From Arcticibacterium sp964021845 (GTDB lineage Bacteria; Bacteroidota; Bacteroidia; Cytophagales; Spirosomataceae), in the NCBI RefSeq assembly GCF_964021845.1, contig NZ_CAXHZC010000001.1, positions 1,054,001-1,118,000 of the forward strand: a stretch of DNA of 64,000 bases. Reading direction: 5' to 3'. Positions 1 through 8,431 of the stretch are shown in pieces. Every line of letters begins with the position of its first letter. The first letter of the stretch is position 1. The notes beneath the pieces are model-generated. The model worked only from the letters and a program-made list of their open reading frames with translations, did no database searches and was not told the DNA's origin. Both the position numbers and the translations under genes were made by a program.

Positions 1-1
1 C

Positions 2-577
2 ACTTCTCGAAAGCAACTTTTAAAAGTGCCTCGATTAGGTGGAAAAGCTTATGAACAAGCCGCAGGTTTTTTAAGAATTCATGGAGCAAAAGACCCTTTG
101 GATAATTCTGCCGTGCATCCAGAAAGATATGACCTAGTCAAAAAGATATCAAAAGATAAAGGTGTTACCATCAATACTTTGATAGAAGACGAGGCTATTA
201 GGAAATCAATTAACCTAAAGGAATATGTTTCTGCTGAGGTAGGGCTTCCTACTTTGACCGATATTATGGCAGAATTAGCTAAACCAGGAAGAGACCCAAG
301 AGAGCAATTAGAAGCTTTTGAGTTTGGCAATGTTCATACCATTGATGATTTAAAAGAAGGCATGGTGTTACCTGGTATTGTGACTAATATAACTGCATTT
401 GGCTGCTTTGTGGATGTCGGTGTTCATCAAGATGGATTGGTTCATGTATCACAACTCGCCAATAAATTTGTCAAAGACCCCAACGAAGTTGTTAGCGTTC
501 ACCAGAAGGTTCAGGTTAAAGTTATGGAGGTAGATGCGTCCCGTAAACGTATAGCCTTGAGCATTAAGGAGGTTTAG
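2..577 (+). CDS. tex: Tex-family S1 RNA-binding protein, C-terminal part
   Basis: This is the 3' end of a gene whose start lies left of the window. The reading frame is open from base 2, so the GTG at 26 is internal. Before it the frame reads SRKQLLKVPRLGGKAYEQ, typical of the helix-hairpin-helix region of Tex. The last ~75 residues form an S1 OB-fold domain (LKEGMVLPGIVTNITAFGCFVDVG, then DGLVHVSQL). Tex/YqgF-like proteins bind nucleic acid and are linked to transcription and RNA metabolism; the cellular role in Bacteroidota is not firmly known. The end is complete, with a stop right after the S1 domain. Confidence 0.93.
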   Translation, partial: TSRKQLLKVPRLGGKAYEQAAGFLRIHGAKDPLDNSAVHPERYDLVKKISKDKGVTINTLIEDEAIRKSINLKEYVSAEVGLPTLTDIMAELAKPGRDPREQLEAFEFGNVHTIDDLKEGMVLPGIVTNITAFGCFVDVGVHQDGLVHVSQLANKFVKDPNEVVSVHQKVQVKVMEVDASRKRIALSIKEV

Positions 578-675
578 TTGTACTTCAAATCCTCCGAATA
601 GGCTGCTTCATCGATTAATTATATCTTAAGTAATATTTATTCCTACTTTCGTCCCACTATTCAACCCTGTTTTTA

Positions 676-1398
676 ATGAATCTGAATCATAAATGCCTCT
701 TGGTATTACTTGCTGGCCTATTTACGGCATGTAATTCCACAGAAACGACTGAAGAAAAGCTGGAAATTGCCGAAAAAGAATGGACTGTTCTTTTTGATGG
801 TAGCAATACCAATGCTCTTAGAGGTTATGATTTAGATATTTTTCCCGAAGGCGTTTGGACCATTGAAAACGGAGCATTGATAGCAAACCCAGACACTGCC
901 AATAGAGATTTAGTTTCCAAAAGCCGTTATGAGAATTTTGAATTAGAATACCAATGGGCGGTAGATACTGCTGCCAACAGTGGCGTATTCTTCCATGTGC
1001 AAGAAATAGCAGCCATGGAAGCTGGAAATGGAAACAGCCCAAACTGGCTTAATAACTTTGAAATTCAGATTCTAGACGATTTACATTTTAATGATACCGC
1101 GGCTATTCGTTCTGCGGGTTCTTTATATGATGTCATAAAACCTGTTAAAAAAACTTTAAAGCCGATTGGCGAGTACAATCAAGCAAAACTAACCCATAAA
1201 AATGGTCATGTGGAGCATTGGTTAAACGGAGAAAAAGTGCTCGATTTTCAAATAGGAAGTCCAGAACTTAATGCTGAATTAGCAAAAGGCAAATTCAAAG
1301 AAAACCCTGATTATCATTCCGACAAAGAAGGGCATTTGATGTTTCAACATCATGGACAAAGGGTTTACTTTAAGAATATTAGGGTTAGGGAGATTTAA
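676..1398 (+). CDS. DUF1080 (3-keto-disaccharide hydrolase-like) lipoprotein
   Basis: 240 aa. The N-terminus is a lipoprotein signal with lipobox LFTAC (Cys19), so the protein is probably anchored in the periplasm or outer membrane. The rest matches the DUF1080 concanavalin-like beta-sandwich: WTVLFDGSNTNALRGY near the start, SGVFFHVQE and FEIQILDD in the middle, and a C-terminal GHLMFQHHGQRVYFKNIRV. Family members act on glycosides or bind carbohydrate, and some hydrolyse 3-keto sugars. The substrate here cannot be read from sequence. It stands alone, ending at a bidirectional terminator shared with the convergent otsAB gene. Confidence 0.85.
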   Translation: MNLNHKCLLVLLAGLFTACNSTETTEEKLEIAEKEWTVLFDGSNTNALRGYDLDIFPEGVWTIENGALIANPDTANRDLVSKSRYENFELEYQWAVDTAANSGVFFHVQEIAAMEAGNGNSPNWLNNFEIQILDDLHFNDTAAIRSAGSLYDVIKPVKKTLKPIGEYNQAKLTHKNGHVEHWLNGEKVLDFQIGSPELNAELAKGKFKENPDYHSDKEGHLMFQHHGQRVYFKNIRVREI

Positions 1399-1424
1399 GT
1401 TCTTAATCTGGCCTATAAGCATGA

Positions 1425-1451
1425 ATGCACCTGCTAAAATAGCAGGTGCAT
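1425..1451. terminator. bidirectional hairpin terminator
   Basis: A perfect 11-bp stem (ATGCACCTGCT / AGCAGGTGCAT) with a 5-nt AAAAT loop lies between two convergent genes. A T-rich tail follows on the + strand. It probably ends both the DUF1080 transcript and the otsAB transcript. Confidence 0.8.
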
Positions 1452-1456
1452 TTCTT

Positions 1457-3658
1457 TTATATAAACTTTCTCAGAAGCTCATAAACTGATTTAGTGTTAT
1501 TAATTCTGAATCTGGCTACGGTCTTTTTATTACCTACTTTAATGGTGGTGCTGGTATCTGGTAAGTCTTGGAACATAAATTCATCGGTCCAGTCGTCACC
1601 CATAGATATTATGTAGTCAGGCTCAATATTGGCCAAAAACTTGGTCGCTGCTTTTCCTTTATTTACTCCACTTACTTTCACCTCCATCACTTTATCTCCT
1701 TCCATTATTTCAAGGCTGTGGTTTCCTATTAATGGCTGAATAGTATTCTTCAATTCATTGGCTCTGGCTTCGCCTAAAACGGGGTCTACCCTTCTGTAAT
1801 GCCACGCTATGGAGTAATTTTTTATCTCAATCTGCGAACCTGGCGTTCTATCTGTAAAACGTTCAAGAATAGGAAAAATAACGGAGAACCATCTGTTATT
1901 CACCTGCTCTAATTGAATCCATTCTGAACCTACCCCATTCTTTTGCCAAAGGCCATGTTCTGTAATAAGCGTGTAAGGCTTACTGCCAAACCAGCCATCA
2001 AAAGTTTCTCTATCTCTTCCTGTTATGAGGACCAAATTATTTTTTGGATTAGCTTGAAGCTGGTCTAATATTTCATAAAGCTCCTTAGTTGGGTAAGCGT
2101 CCTCTGGTCTGTTTTTAAATGCAGCTAGCGTACCATCATAATCAAGAAATAACAGCCTAGACTCGGCATTTCGGAACTCATTAACTATACTTTCTTCTAC
2201 ATTGCCTTTCACAGGCATTGCTGCAGTTTCAGGTTTGACAGAAAGAACGTCTTCTAGGCTTACCAAGAACTCATTAGCCCAACGTTCCACATTGTATCGC
2301 TGTACACGATCTTTCATGATAATATTGCCCTTTATCTGGTCCTTTTCTGGCATTTCCAAGGCCGTTTTGATAGCATCTGCAATTTGGTCAAGATTATTTG
2401 GATTAATAATCAGAGCTTCGTTAAGCTCTTTGGCAGCTCCTGCCATTTCACTTAAAATAAGCACACCAGTATTATCTACTCTGCTGGCTATGTATTCTTT
2501 AGCCACCAAGTTCATTCCATCTCTTACCGGCGTAAGCAACGCAATTTTGCAACTACAGTACAAATCAATAAGGTTTTCAAAAGGCATAGACCTATAAAAA
2601 TACCAAATCGGAGTCCAATTCACCTCTGAAAATTTACCATTCACCCGGCCCACCAATTGGTCAATCTCGTTTTTCAAATCCTGATATTGCGGTACGTTTG
2701 ACCTGCTAGGTACCGCTAGCATAACCAATCTCACTTTGCCCAGATACTCAGGAAATTTCTCTAAAAAATGCTCAAAAGCCAATATTCTTTGAGCTATCCC
2801 CTTGGTATAATCAAGCCTATCAATACTCAGAATAAACTGCGTATCTCCCTTAATTAATTTATGTTTATCAATGCTTTCCTGAACTTCTGATTTAGTTTTT
2901 GACTTTGAATGCTCAATGGCCGCATTATGAAACTTAGTAAAGTCAATCCCCATAGGGAATGAGTCTACTTTTACATTTCTCGTATCATATAATATATTAT
3001 TAAAATCAAGGTCACAAATAAGCAGTCGCTGTACTGAACTCAGAAAATGCCTCTCATAATCATAAGTATGGAATCCGATTAAATCAGATCCCATCATTCC
3101 TTGTAGTATTTCTTCACGCCATGGTAAAGTTCTAAACACCTCGTATGAAGGAAAAGGTATGTGCAAAAAGAAGCCAATTTTGACATTTGGTTTCTTCTCT
3201 TTTATCATTTGAGGTACCAAAAGTAATTGGTAGTCATGCACCCAAACGCGGTCTTCGTCCTCAATATTTTCAATAACTAAATCAGCGAATTTCTGATTAA
3301 CTCTTTTGTAGGTTTCCCAATCCTCATTATTAAATTCGGAATATTCCGTGAAATAATGGAACAATGGCCATAGAGTACGGTTGCTAAAACCGTAATAGAA
3401 ACCATCTACCTCTTTTTCTGACAAAGAAACCGATCTGCACTTTTGATTATGCAGGGCTTTTTCTACTTTAGGAGCTAAAGAAGGGTTAGTCTCTTCTACT
3501 GTGAGTCCGCTCCATCCAATCCAGATTCCGTTTCCTTCGGCATGAACAGATTTCAGACCAGTGGCAAGCCCCCCAACACTTGGAGTTGCTTCTACCTCGT
3601 TTTGATTAATGTTTAAAGAAAGTGGGAGTCTGTTTGAGACAATGATGGTTTTACTCAT
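1457..3658 (-). CDS. otsAB: bifunctional trehalose-6-phosphate synthase / phosphatase
   Basis: 733 aa fusion. Residues 1 to ~470 are a GT20 glycosyltransferase (SNRLPLSL at the start, GGLATGLKSV, WVHDYQLLLVPQ, and later RDGMNLVAKEY), which joins UDP-glucose and glucose-6-phosphate. From about residue 500 a HAD phosphatase begins with LFLDYDGTLAAF (DxDGT) and ends with MGDDWTDEFMF; it removes the phosphate to give trehalose. Both active-site motif sets are intact. The enzyme is cytosolic and makes a compatible solute. It is divergent from a GH15 glucosidase with only 33 nt between the start codons, which suggests joint control of trehalose or glucan metabolism. Confidence 0.95.
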   Translation of the reverse strand: MSKTIIVSNRLPLSLNINQNEVEATPSVGGLATGLKSVHAEGNGIWIGWSGLTVEETNPSLAPKVEKALHNQKCRSVSLSEKEVDGFYYGFSNRTLWPLFHYFTEYSEFNNEDWETYKRVNQKFADLVIENIEDEDRVWVHDYQLLLVPQMIKEKKPNVKIGFFLHIPFPSYEVFRTLPWREEILQGMMGSDLIGFHTYDYERHFLSSVQRLLICDLDFNNILYDTRNVKVDSFPMGIDFTKFHNAAIEHSKSKTKSEVQESIDKHKLIKGDTQFILSIDRLDYTKGIAQRILAFEHFLEKFPEYLGKVRLVMLAVPSRSNVPQYQDLKNEIDQLVGRVNGKFSEVNWTPIWYFYRSMPFENLIDLYCSCKIALLTPVRDGMNLVAKEYIASRVDNTGVLILSEMAGAAKELNEALIINPNNLDQIADAIKTALEMPEKDQIKGNIIMKDRVQRYNVERWANEFLVSLEDVLSVKPETAAMPVKGNVEESIVNEFRNAESRLLFLDYDGTLAAFKNRPEDAYPTKELYEILDQLQANPKNNLVLITGRDRETFDGWFGSKPYTLITEHGLWQKNGVGSEWIQLEQVNNRWFSVIFPILERFTDRTPGSQIEIKNYSIAWHYRRVDPVLGEARANELKNTIQPLIGNHSLEIMEGDKVMEVKVSGVNKGKAATKFLANIEPDYIISMGDDWTDEFMFQDLPDTSTTIKVGNKKTVARFRINNTKSVYELLRKFI

Positions 3659-3691
3659 GGGAACATTTAAAGTATTTATAAAAAAGCATTA

Positions 3692-5527
3692 ATGAGAAAT
3701 TTAGACTACGGAATGATTGGTAATTGTCAAAGTGCCGCTTTGATAAGTAAAAGTGGAAGCATTGACTGGTGTTGTTTACCAAAATTTGACTCCCCTTCCA
3801 TGTTTGCCAAATTATTAGACAAAAACAAAGGAGGGGCTTTTGAAGTAATAGTAGATTCCTCATACGTTACATCTCAAAAATACATATATAAAACGAATAT
3901 TTTAGTCACAGAATTTAATAATGGCGAAGATGCATTTGAATTCATAGACTTCATGCCGAGGTACAAAACCGATAAAGACATTTTACAATATCCGGCAGAA
4001 ATAGTAAGGTATATTAAACTTTTAAAAGGAAAACCTAAGTTTTCGGTCAACTATAACCCAAAACTAGGCTACGCAAAAGAAGACCAAAGCACGCAGGATA
4101 AAGGCGAATATATCAAAACAAAAACCACTACTGGAAACTATGATTCCGTTTACCTTTATTCTTCGTTTTCACACAGTGACATATTAGAGGGCAATGAACT
4201 TACCTTGGAGGATAATCAATATTTCCTTTTTAGTTATTTCGAAAAACTTCTTCATCAAAATGTTGAACGTCAATACCTTAAAATGCAGCGAACAAGGGTG
4301 TATTGGTTAAATTGGGCTGAAAATACTACCACTTATGACCTCTATAACGACGAAATTCTGCGATCAGCATTGACATTAAAAATGCTAACGTATGAGCGTA
4401 GTGGTGCCGTTTTGGCTGCTGCCACCACTTCTTTACCCGAAACTATTGGTGAAGTTAGAAACTGGGATTATAGATTCTGCTGGATAAGAGATGCCAGTAT
4501 GGTTATAAAAGTAGTTTCAGGTCTTGGACATGAGCGAATTGCCAAAAATTTCTTAGAATTTATTGTCAAAATTGTTCCTAAGAAAGACGAGAAAATGCAA
4601 ATCATGTATGGCATAGATGGCCAGAAAAAATTAACCGAAGAAATTCTGGAGCATCTAGACGGCTATGAAGGTAGTAAACCCGTAAGAATAGGGAACGCCG
4701 CATATCATCAAACCCAACATGATATTTATGGTATTTTAATGGATGTTTTATATCAACAGTACCTCAGGTTTCAAAACACCCTTTTTTATAGTGAAGAGCT
4801 TTGGACTATTACTAAATCTACCATTGACATTGTTAAAAAGAACTGGAAAAATGCAGATAAAGGCATTTGGGAATTTAGAACTGAAGAAAGGCATTTTACA
4901 TTCTCAAAATTACTTTGTTGGGTAGCCATAGATAGAGGTGTGAAAATAGCGGAGCTACTTCATAGAACAGACAAGCTAAAGAAATGGAAGGAGTTAAGAG
5001 CGGAGATAGAACAAGATATTAAAAAGAATGCTTGGAATGAAGAGAAACAAGCCTATGCCCAATCTTACCATTCTTCAGATTTGGATGCATCTACCCTATT
5101 GATGGAAAGTTATGGTTTTATAGATGCTAAAGACCCTCGTTATGTCAGTACGGTATTGGCCACAGAAAAAGAACTTTGCCAAGATGGATTAATGTACCGC
5201 TACATAAATAAAGATGATTTTGGTACACCATCTTCTTCTTTTACCATCTGTTCTTTTTGGTTTATAAATAGCCTTTTTAAAATAGGTAAGAAGAAAGAAG
5301 CTAAAAGGCTTTTTGATCAAATCCTTACCTATAGCAATCATTTAGGGTTATTTAGCGAAGATATTGACTTTAAAACCAAAAGGCTTTTGGGCAATTTTCC
5401 GCAGGCATATTCTCATTTAGCATTAATAGAAACGGCGGTCAATTTCTCAGGCCAAAGTGAAGAAGACCAAGTTATGTCTGCATTAAATCAAGAAACGGAA
5501 ACGGATGATTCTTTAAACACCATATAG
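3692..5527 (+). CDS. glycoside hydrolase family 15 protein (glucoamylase/trehalase-like)
   Basis: 611 aa, without a signal peptide. The N-terminal ~210 residues form the beta-sandwich seen in bacterial GH15 (GNCQSAALISKSGSIDWCCLP). The (alpha/alpha)6 barrel follows, with the strong motif RNWDYRFCWIRDA near residue 256. Family members hydrolyse alpha-linked glucosides by inversion, and several bacterial ones close to trehalose synthesis genes act on trehalose. Given the head-to-head otsAB neighbour, trehalase or glucan trimming is the best guess. The gene ends at a perfect 19-bp stem terminator. Confidence 0.88.
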   Translation: MRNLDYGMIGNCQSAALISKSGSIDWCCLPKFDSPSMFAKLLDKNKGGAFEVIVDSSYVTSQKYIYKTNILVTEFNNGEDAFEFIDFMPRYKTDKDILQYPAEIVRYIKLLKGKPKFSVNYNPKLGYAKEDQSTQDKGEYIKTKTTTGNYDSVYLYSSFSHSDILEGNELTLEDNQYFLFSYFEKLLHQNVERQYLKMQRTRVYWLNWAENTTTYDLYNDEILRSALTLKMLTYERSGAVLAAATTSLPETIGEVRNWDYRFCWIRDASMVIKVVSGLGHERIAKNFLEFIVKIVPKKDEKMQIMYGIDGQKKLTEEILEHLDGYEGSKPVRIGNAAYHQTQHDIYGILMDVLYQQYLRFQNTLFYSEELWTITKSTIDIVKKNWKNADKGIWEFRTEERHFTFSKLLCWVAIDRGVKIAELLHRTDKLKKWKELRAEIEQDIKKNAWNEEKQAYAQSYHSSDLDASTLLMESYGFIDAKDPRYVSTVLATEKELCQDGLMYRYINKDDFGTPSSSFTICSFWFINSLFKIGKKKEAKRLFDQILTYSNHLGLFSEDIDFKTKRLLGNFPQAYSHLALIETAVNFSGQSEEDQVMSALNQETETDDSLNTI

Positions 5528-5540
5528 AAATCCCTATTCT

Positions 5541-5583
5541 ATTAAACTAAAAAATCCGCCCTAAGCGGATTTTTTAGTTTAAT
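5541..5583. terminator. bidirectional hairpin terminator
   Basis: A perfect 19-bp stem (5541-5559 with 5565-5583) closes on a 5-nt loop. The outer stem is A/T-rich, giving T-runs on both strands. It sits between the convergent GH15 and desaturase genes. Confidence 0.88.
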
Positions 5584-5601
5584 AGATTTCAAAGCCAAAA
5601 C

Positions 5602-6342
5602 TTACTTCTTTGGCTTAATGATTTTCATCCAAGTCAACATCTTTATTACAGGATATGTAGGGTCTAGTTCAAACCACTTCTTTGCAAAATTGATAGACAT
5701 AGGGTGTTTGTGATGATTATTTTGAAACAACTCTCCCATCATTAAAAAGTCAAAAAGAAGACTATTTTTTGACTCGTCTTTATTATCAAAGTTTTGATAA
5801 CCGTATTTATGACCACTCCAGTTTACGATAGCACCATGAATAGGCCCCATCAAAAAGTGAATTGGCAAAAGGAAAAAGAAACCCCAATGAACATCAAAAT
5901 ACAGGAAACCAATTACATAAAAAGCAATATATCCGATTCCCCAAAGAGCTCTTGAAAACCAAGACTCTCCAAATTTATCTAAGCTTTTCCACTGCGGAAA
6001 ATTTCTATCAAAACGGTCTTCAATTTTAATTTTATAGTCAACCAAGCCCGTGTAAAGGTCTTTGGTTTTCCACATCATGGTAAATAGATTTTTGGTGTGA
6101 TGTGGAGAGTGTGGGTCCTTATCTGTATCCGAAAACGCGTGGTGCATTCTGTGCATTACGGCATATGCACGTGGATTCAAATAAGAAGAACCCTGCGTTA
6201 TATAAGTGAAAATATAGAAGAATTTCTCCCAAAATTTGTTCATGGTGAACATTTTATGAGCGGAATATCTGTGTAAAAAGAAAGTCTGACTAAAAAGGGA
6301 CAAATACCAATGTCCAATAAAGAATGAAAGGGCTGCAACCAT
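5602..6342 (-). CDS. acyl-CoA/fatty acid desaturase (membrane di-iron type)
   Basis: 246 aa integral membrane enzyme with the three histidine boxes of delta-9-type desaturases: HRYSAH (residues 24-29), HRMHH (about 64-68) and NNHHKH near residue 210. These hold the di-iron centre that inserts a cis double bond into a fatty acyl chain using O2. Hydrophobic stretches flank the boxes. It is somewhat short for the family but all boxes are present. It stands alone, and its likely role is adjusting membrane fluidity. The exact acyl donor (CoA or lipid-bound) cannot be told. Confidence 0.9.
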   Translation of the reverse strand: MVAALSFFIGHWYLSLFSQTFFLHRYSAHKMFTMNKFWEKFFYIFTYITQGSSYLNPRAYAVMHRMHHAFSDTDKDPHSPHHTKNLFTMMWKTKDLYTGLVDYKIKIEDRFDRNFPQWKSLDKFGESWFSRALWGIGYIAFYVIGFLYFDVHWGFFFLLPIHFLMGPIHGAIVNWSGHKYGYQNFDNKDESKNSLLFDFLMMGELFQNNHHKHPMSINFAKKWFELDPTYPVIKMLTWMKIIKPKK

Positions 6343-6484
6343 TAAACGATTTTTAAATAATAATACTATTTCTACTGCAAGAACGCCCGTTTACCTCAAA
6401 AGTTCAATGGAAACATTCATAATTAAAGTAAATGGCTAAATATCTTAAAATAATACCAAGAAGGGCATTAAGAAAATACAAAAC

Positions 6485-7153
6485 TTAATAAGTGGTAAAA
6501 GCGAAAGAAACGATGTTTGCACCCATTTGAAGGGCAGAAACTCTTACTGATTCAGGATCACCATAAACAGATTGGTCTTCCCAGCCATTTCCTAAATCTG
6601 ACTCATAAGTAAAGAAACATACCAGCCTACCTTCATGGAACAATCCAAAACCTTGTGGGGCTTTATTATCATGTTCATGTACTTTAGGCAGACCATTAGG
6701 AAACTTATATTTCTGGTGATATATAGGATGGCTAAAAGGTATCTCAACAAACTCAGACCCAGGAAAAACTTTCAACATTTCTCTTCTTATGTATTTGCTT
6801 AAGCCGTAATTATCATCAACATGAAGAAAACCTCCAGAAATTAGGTATTTACGTAAATTATCCGCCTCTGCATCTGAAAATATCACATTTCCATGCCCAG
6901 TCATGTGTACAAAAGGATATTGAAAAATCTCAGAATTGCTGGCATCTACAATATCCTCTTCACTGAAAATATTCATCTTCAAATTGGTATTGCAATAAGA
7001 AATAAGATTAGGAAGCGAGGTTTTATTAGAATACCAATCACCGCCGCCACCATACTTCAGTCTTGCTATTTTTAAAGTAGGCGACTGAGCCGAAACTTCA
7101 GCAAAGCCTAACATGCAAAACATTACAAATACTATCTTCTTCATTCTTTTCAA
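6485..7153 (-). CDS. DUF4159 family exported protein
   Basis: 222 aa. A signal peptide (KKIVFVMFCMLGFAEVSAQ) precedes a DUF4159 domain: LKIARLKYGGGGDWYSNKTSLPNL at the start, FVHMTGHGNVIFSDAEADNLRKYLISGGFLHVDD in the middle, and a conserved FSHPIYH. The fold resembles class I glutamine-amidotransferase-like domains, but the function is unknown. Its ATG overlaps the rsmE stop by 4 nt, so it is translationally coupled as the last gene of a three-gene operon with rsmE and an acidic protein. Confidence 0.88.
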   Translation of the reverse strand: MKRMKKIVFVMFCMLGFAEVSAQSPTLKIARLKYGGGGDWYSNKTSLPNLISYCNTNLKMNIFSEEDIVDASNSEIFQYPFVHMTGHGNVIFSDAEADNLRKYLISGGFLHVDDNYGLSKYIRREMLKVFPGSEFVEIPFSHPIYHQKYKFPNGLPKVHEHDNKAPQGFGLFHEGRLVCFFTYESDLGNGWEDQSVYGDPESVRVSALQMGANIVSFAFTTY

Positions 7154-7839
7154 ATCATATTTAATAAAGTAACAGCCACGAGTCCTGCCGTCTCTGTCCT
7201 CAGCCTCGAATGCCCCATGCTTACCATTTTAAAACCAGCGGCCTCTGCCATTTCTATTTCCGGGGGGGCAAAATCTCCCTCAGGTCCTACCATTATACAA
7301 ACGCTCTCTCCAATAGTTTTAGTAGTAAGGTCCGTTGAATTTTCATTCAAATGAGCCACAAATTTCTGCTCTTTTGTCTCTACTTTCCCTAAATATTCCT
7401 TTAAAGTGACTAAATCAGTTAAATGAGGAAGGTATGCTTTCAATGACTGTTTCATGGCAGAAACGGCAATTCGATTTAGTCTATCTAATTTCAAATGCTT
7501 GCGTTCGGAGTTTTTGGTCAGAATAAAAGATATTTCAGAGATGCCTATTTCCACAGCTTTCTCTACAAAATACTCCATCCGGTCAATGTTCTTAGTAGGA
7601 GCTATCACCACTTTGATACGCCTTTTCGGTCTTTCAAAATCTCTTTGAGTAGCTAAAATATGGAGTTTGGTTTTCTTTTGATTAGCCTCAGTTACTTGAC
7701 AAGTGAACATGTTTCCTATCCCATCTGTCACCATTATCTCATCACCTACCTTCTTTCTTAAAACCCGTATACAGTGCTTTGAATCTATTTCATCCAAAAC
7801 AGTATCGTCTTCAAAATTAGCTTTGTAAAAAAGTTGCAT
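7150..7839 (-). CDS. rsmE: 16S rRNA (uracil(1498)-N(3))-methyltransferase
   Basis: 229 aa. The N-terminal PUA-like domain (about 1-70) begins MQLFYKANFEDDTVL, with HCIRVLRKKVGDEIMVTDG. The C-terminal SPOUT knot carries VGPEGDFAPPEIEMA and GHSRLRTETAGL, the SAM-binding motifs of RsmE. It methylates U1498 of 16S rRNA. It starts directly after the stop of the upstream acidic gene and overlaps the downstream DUF4159 gene by 4 nt. Confidence 0.95.
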   Translation of the reverse strand: MQLFYKANFEDDTVLDEIDSKHCIRVLRKKVGDEIMVTDGIGNMFTCQVTEANQKKTKLHILATQRDFERPKRRIKVVIAPTKNIDRMEYFVEKAVEIGISEISFILTKNSERKHLKLDRLNRIAVSAMKQSLKAYLPHLTDLVTLKEYLGKVETKEQKFVAHLNENSTDLTTKTIGESVCIMVGPEGDFAPPEIEMAEAAGFKMVSMGHSRLRTETAGLVAVTLLNMI

Positions 7840-8382
7840 TTACTCCCCTGCTATATCCTGCTTAAAACTATAGCGGTCTTTGTCAAGTTCAAAAGTACCT
7901 GCATTAAATTCTTTTATAAAGTCTTCTATAACCTCAGGGAAAATTTCTTCCACATTGATAGCCACCTCTAGTCCAATTCCAAATTCGAAGTCTTTGTCAA
8001 TATTCAAAAACTCACTTACCTTCATTTCTTCATCATCTTCCATTTCCATGATGAATTCCTCAATAAGCTCATCAGCCTTAGGATTAATTACGTAATCATC
8101 TCCACGCTGCTCTATTGGTACAAAATCTTTATGAATGGCTCCTACTCTTTTTTCAGCCTCGTCTAGAATCATGCTGTTATAATGAAGCTCTAAAGTAAAA
8201 ATGGCGGCGTCATAAATCACCTCTTTTCCATCTTCGGTTTTACCAATAAACTGAAACTGAAAGTATTCGCCGCTATCAGAAAGTTCTTGCTCATCTAAAA
8301 CCAAAACATAGTTTTGGCCTTCTTCTTCACACTCTTTTTTTAATTGGGCTATTTCGCCTGCATCATATCCTGGATTCATCAA
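7840..8382 (-). CDS. acidic conserved hypothetical protein
   Basis: 180 aa, strongly acidic (many E/D, for example EFIMEMEDDEEMK), cytosolic, with no signal or membrane segment. I do not recognise a domain. It is the first gene of the rsmE operon: its stop abuts the rsmE start and its start is divergent from the LtaS-like gene at 8432. The position suggests a housekeeping role near translation, but that is only context. Confidence 0.7.
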   Translation of the reverse strand: MMNPGYDAGEIAQLKKECEEEGQNYVLVLDEQELSDSGEYFQFQFIGKTEDGKEVIYDAAIFTLELHYNSMILDEAEKRVGAIHKDFVPIEQRGDDYVINPKADELIEEFIMEMEDDEEMKVSEFLNIDKDFEFGIGLEVAINVEEIFPEVIEDFIKEFNAGTFELDKDRYSFKQDIAGE

Positions 8383-8398
8383 CCTATAAGTTTATTTC

Positions 8399-8406
8399 TA
8401 TATTTG
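8399..8406 (+). promoter_or_regulatory. candidate -7 box TATATTTG
   Basis: An exact match to the Bacteroidota -7 consensus TAnnTTTG, 25 nt before the ATG at 8432. No clear -33 TTG lies at the usual spacing. Confidence 0.5.
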
Positions 8407-8431
8407 CTCAAAGATCACAATTTACTCTTGA

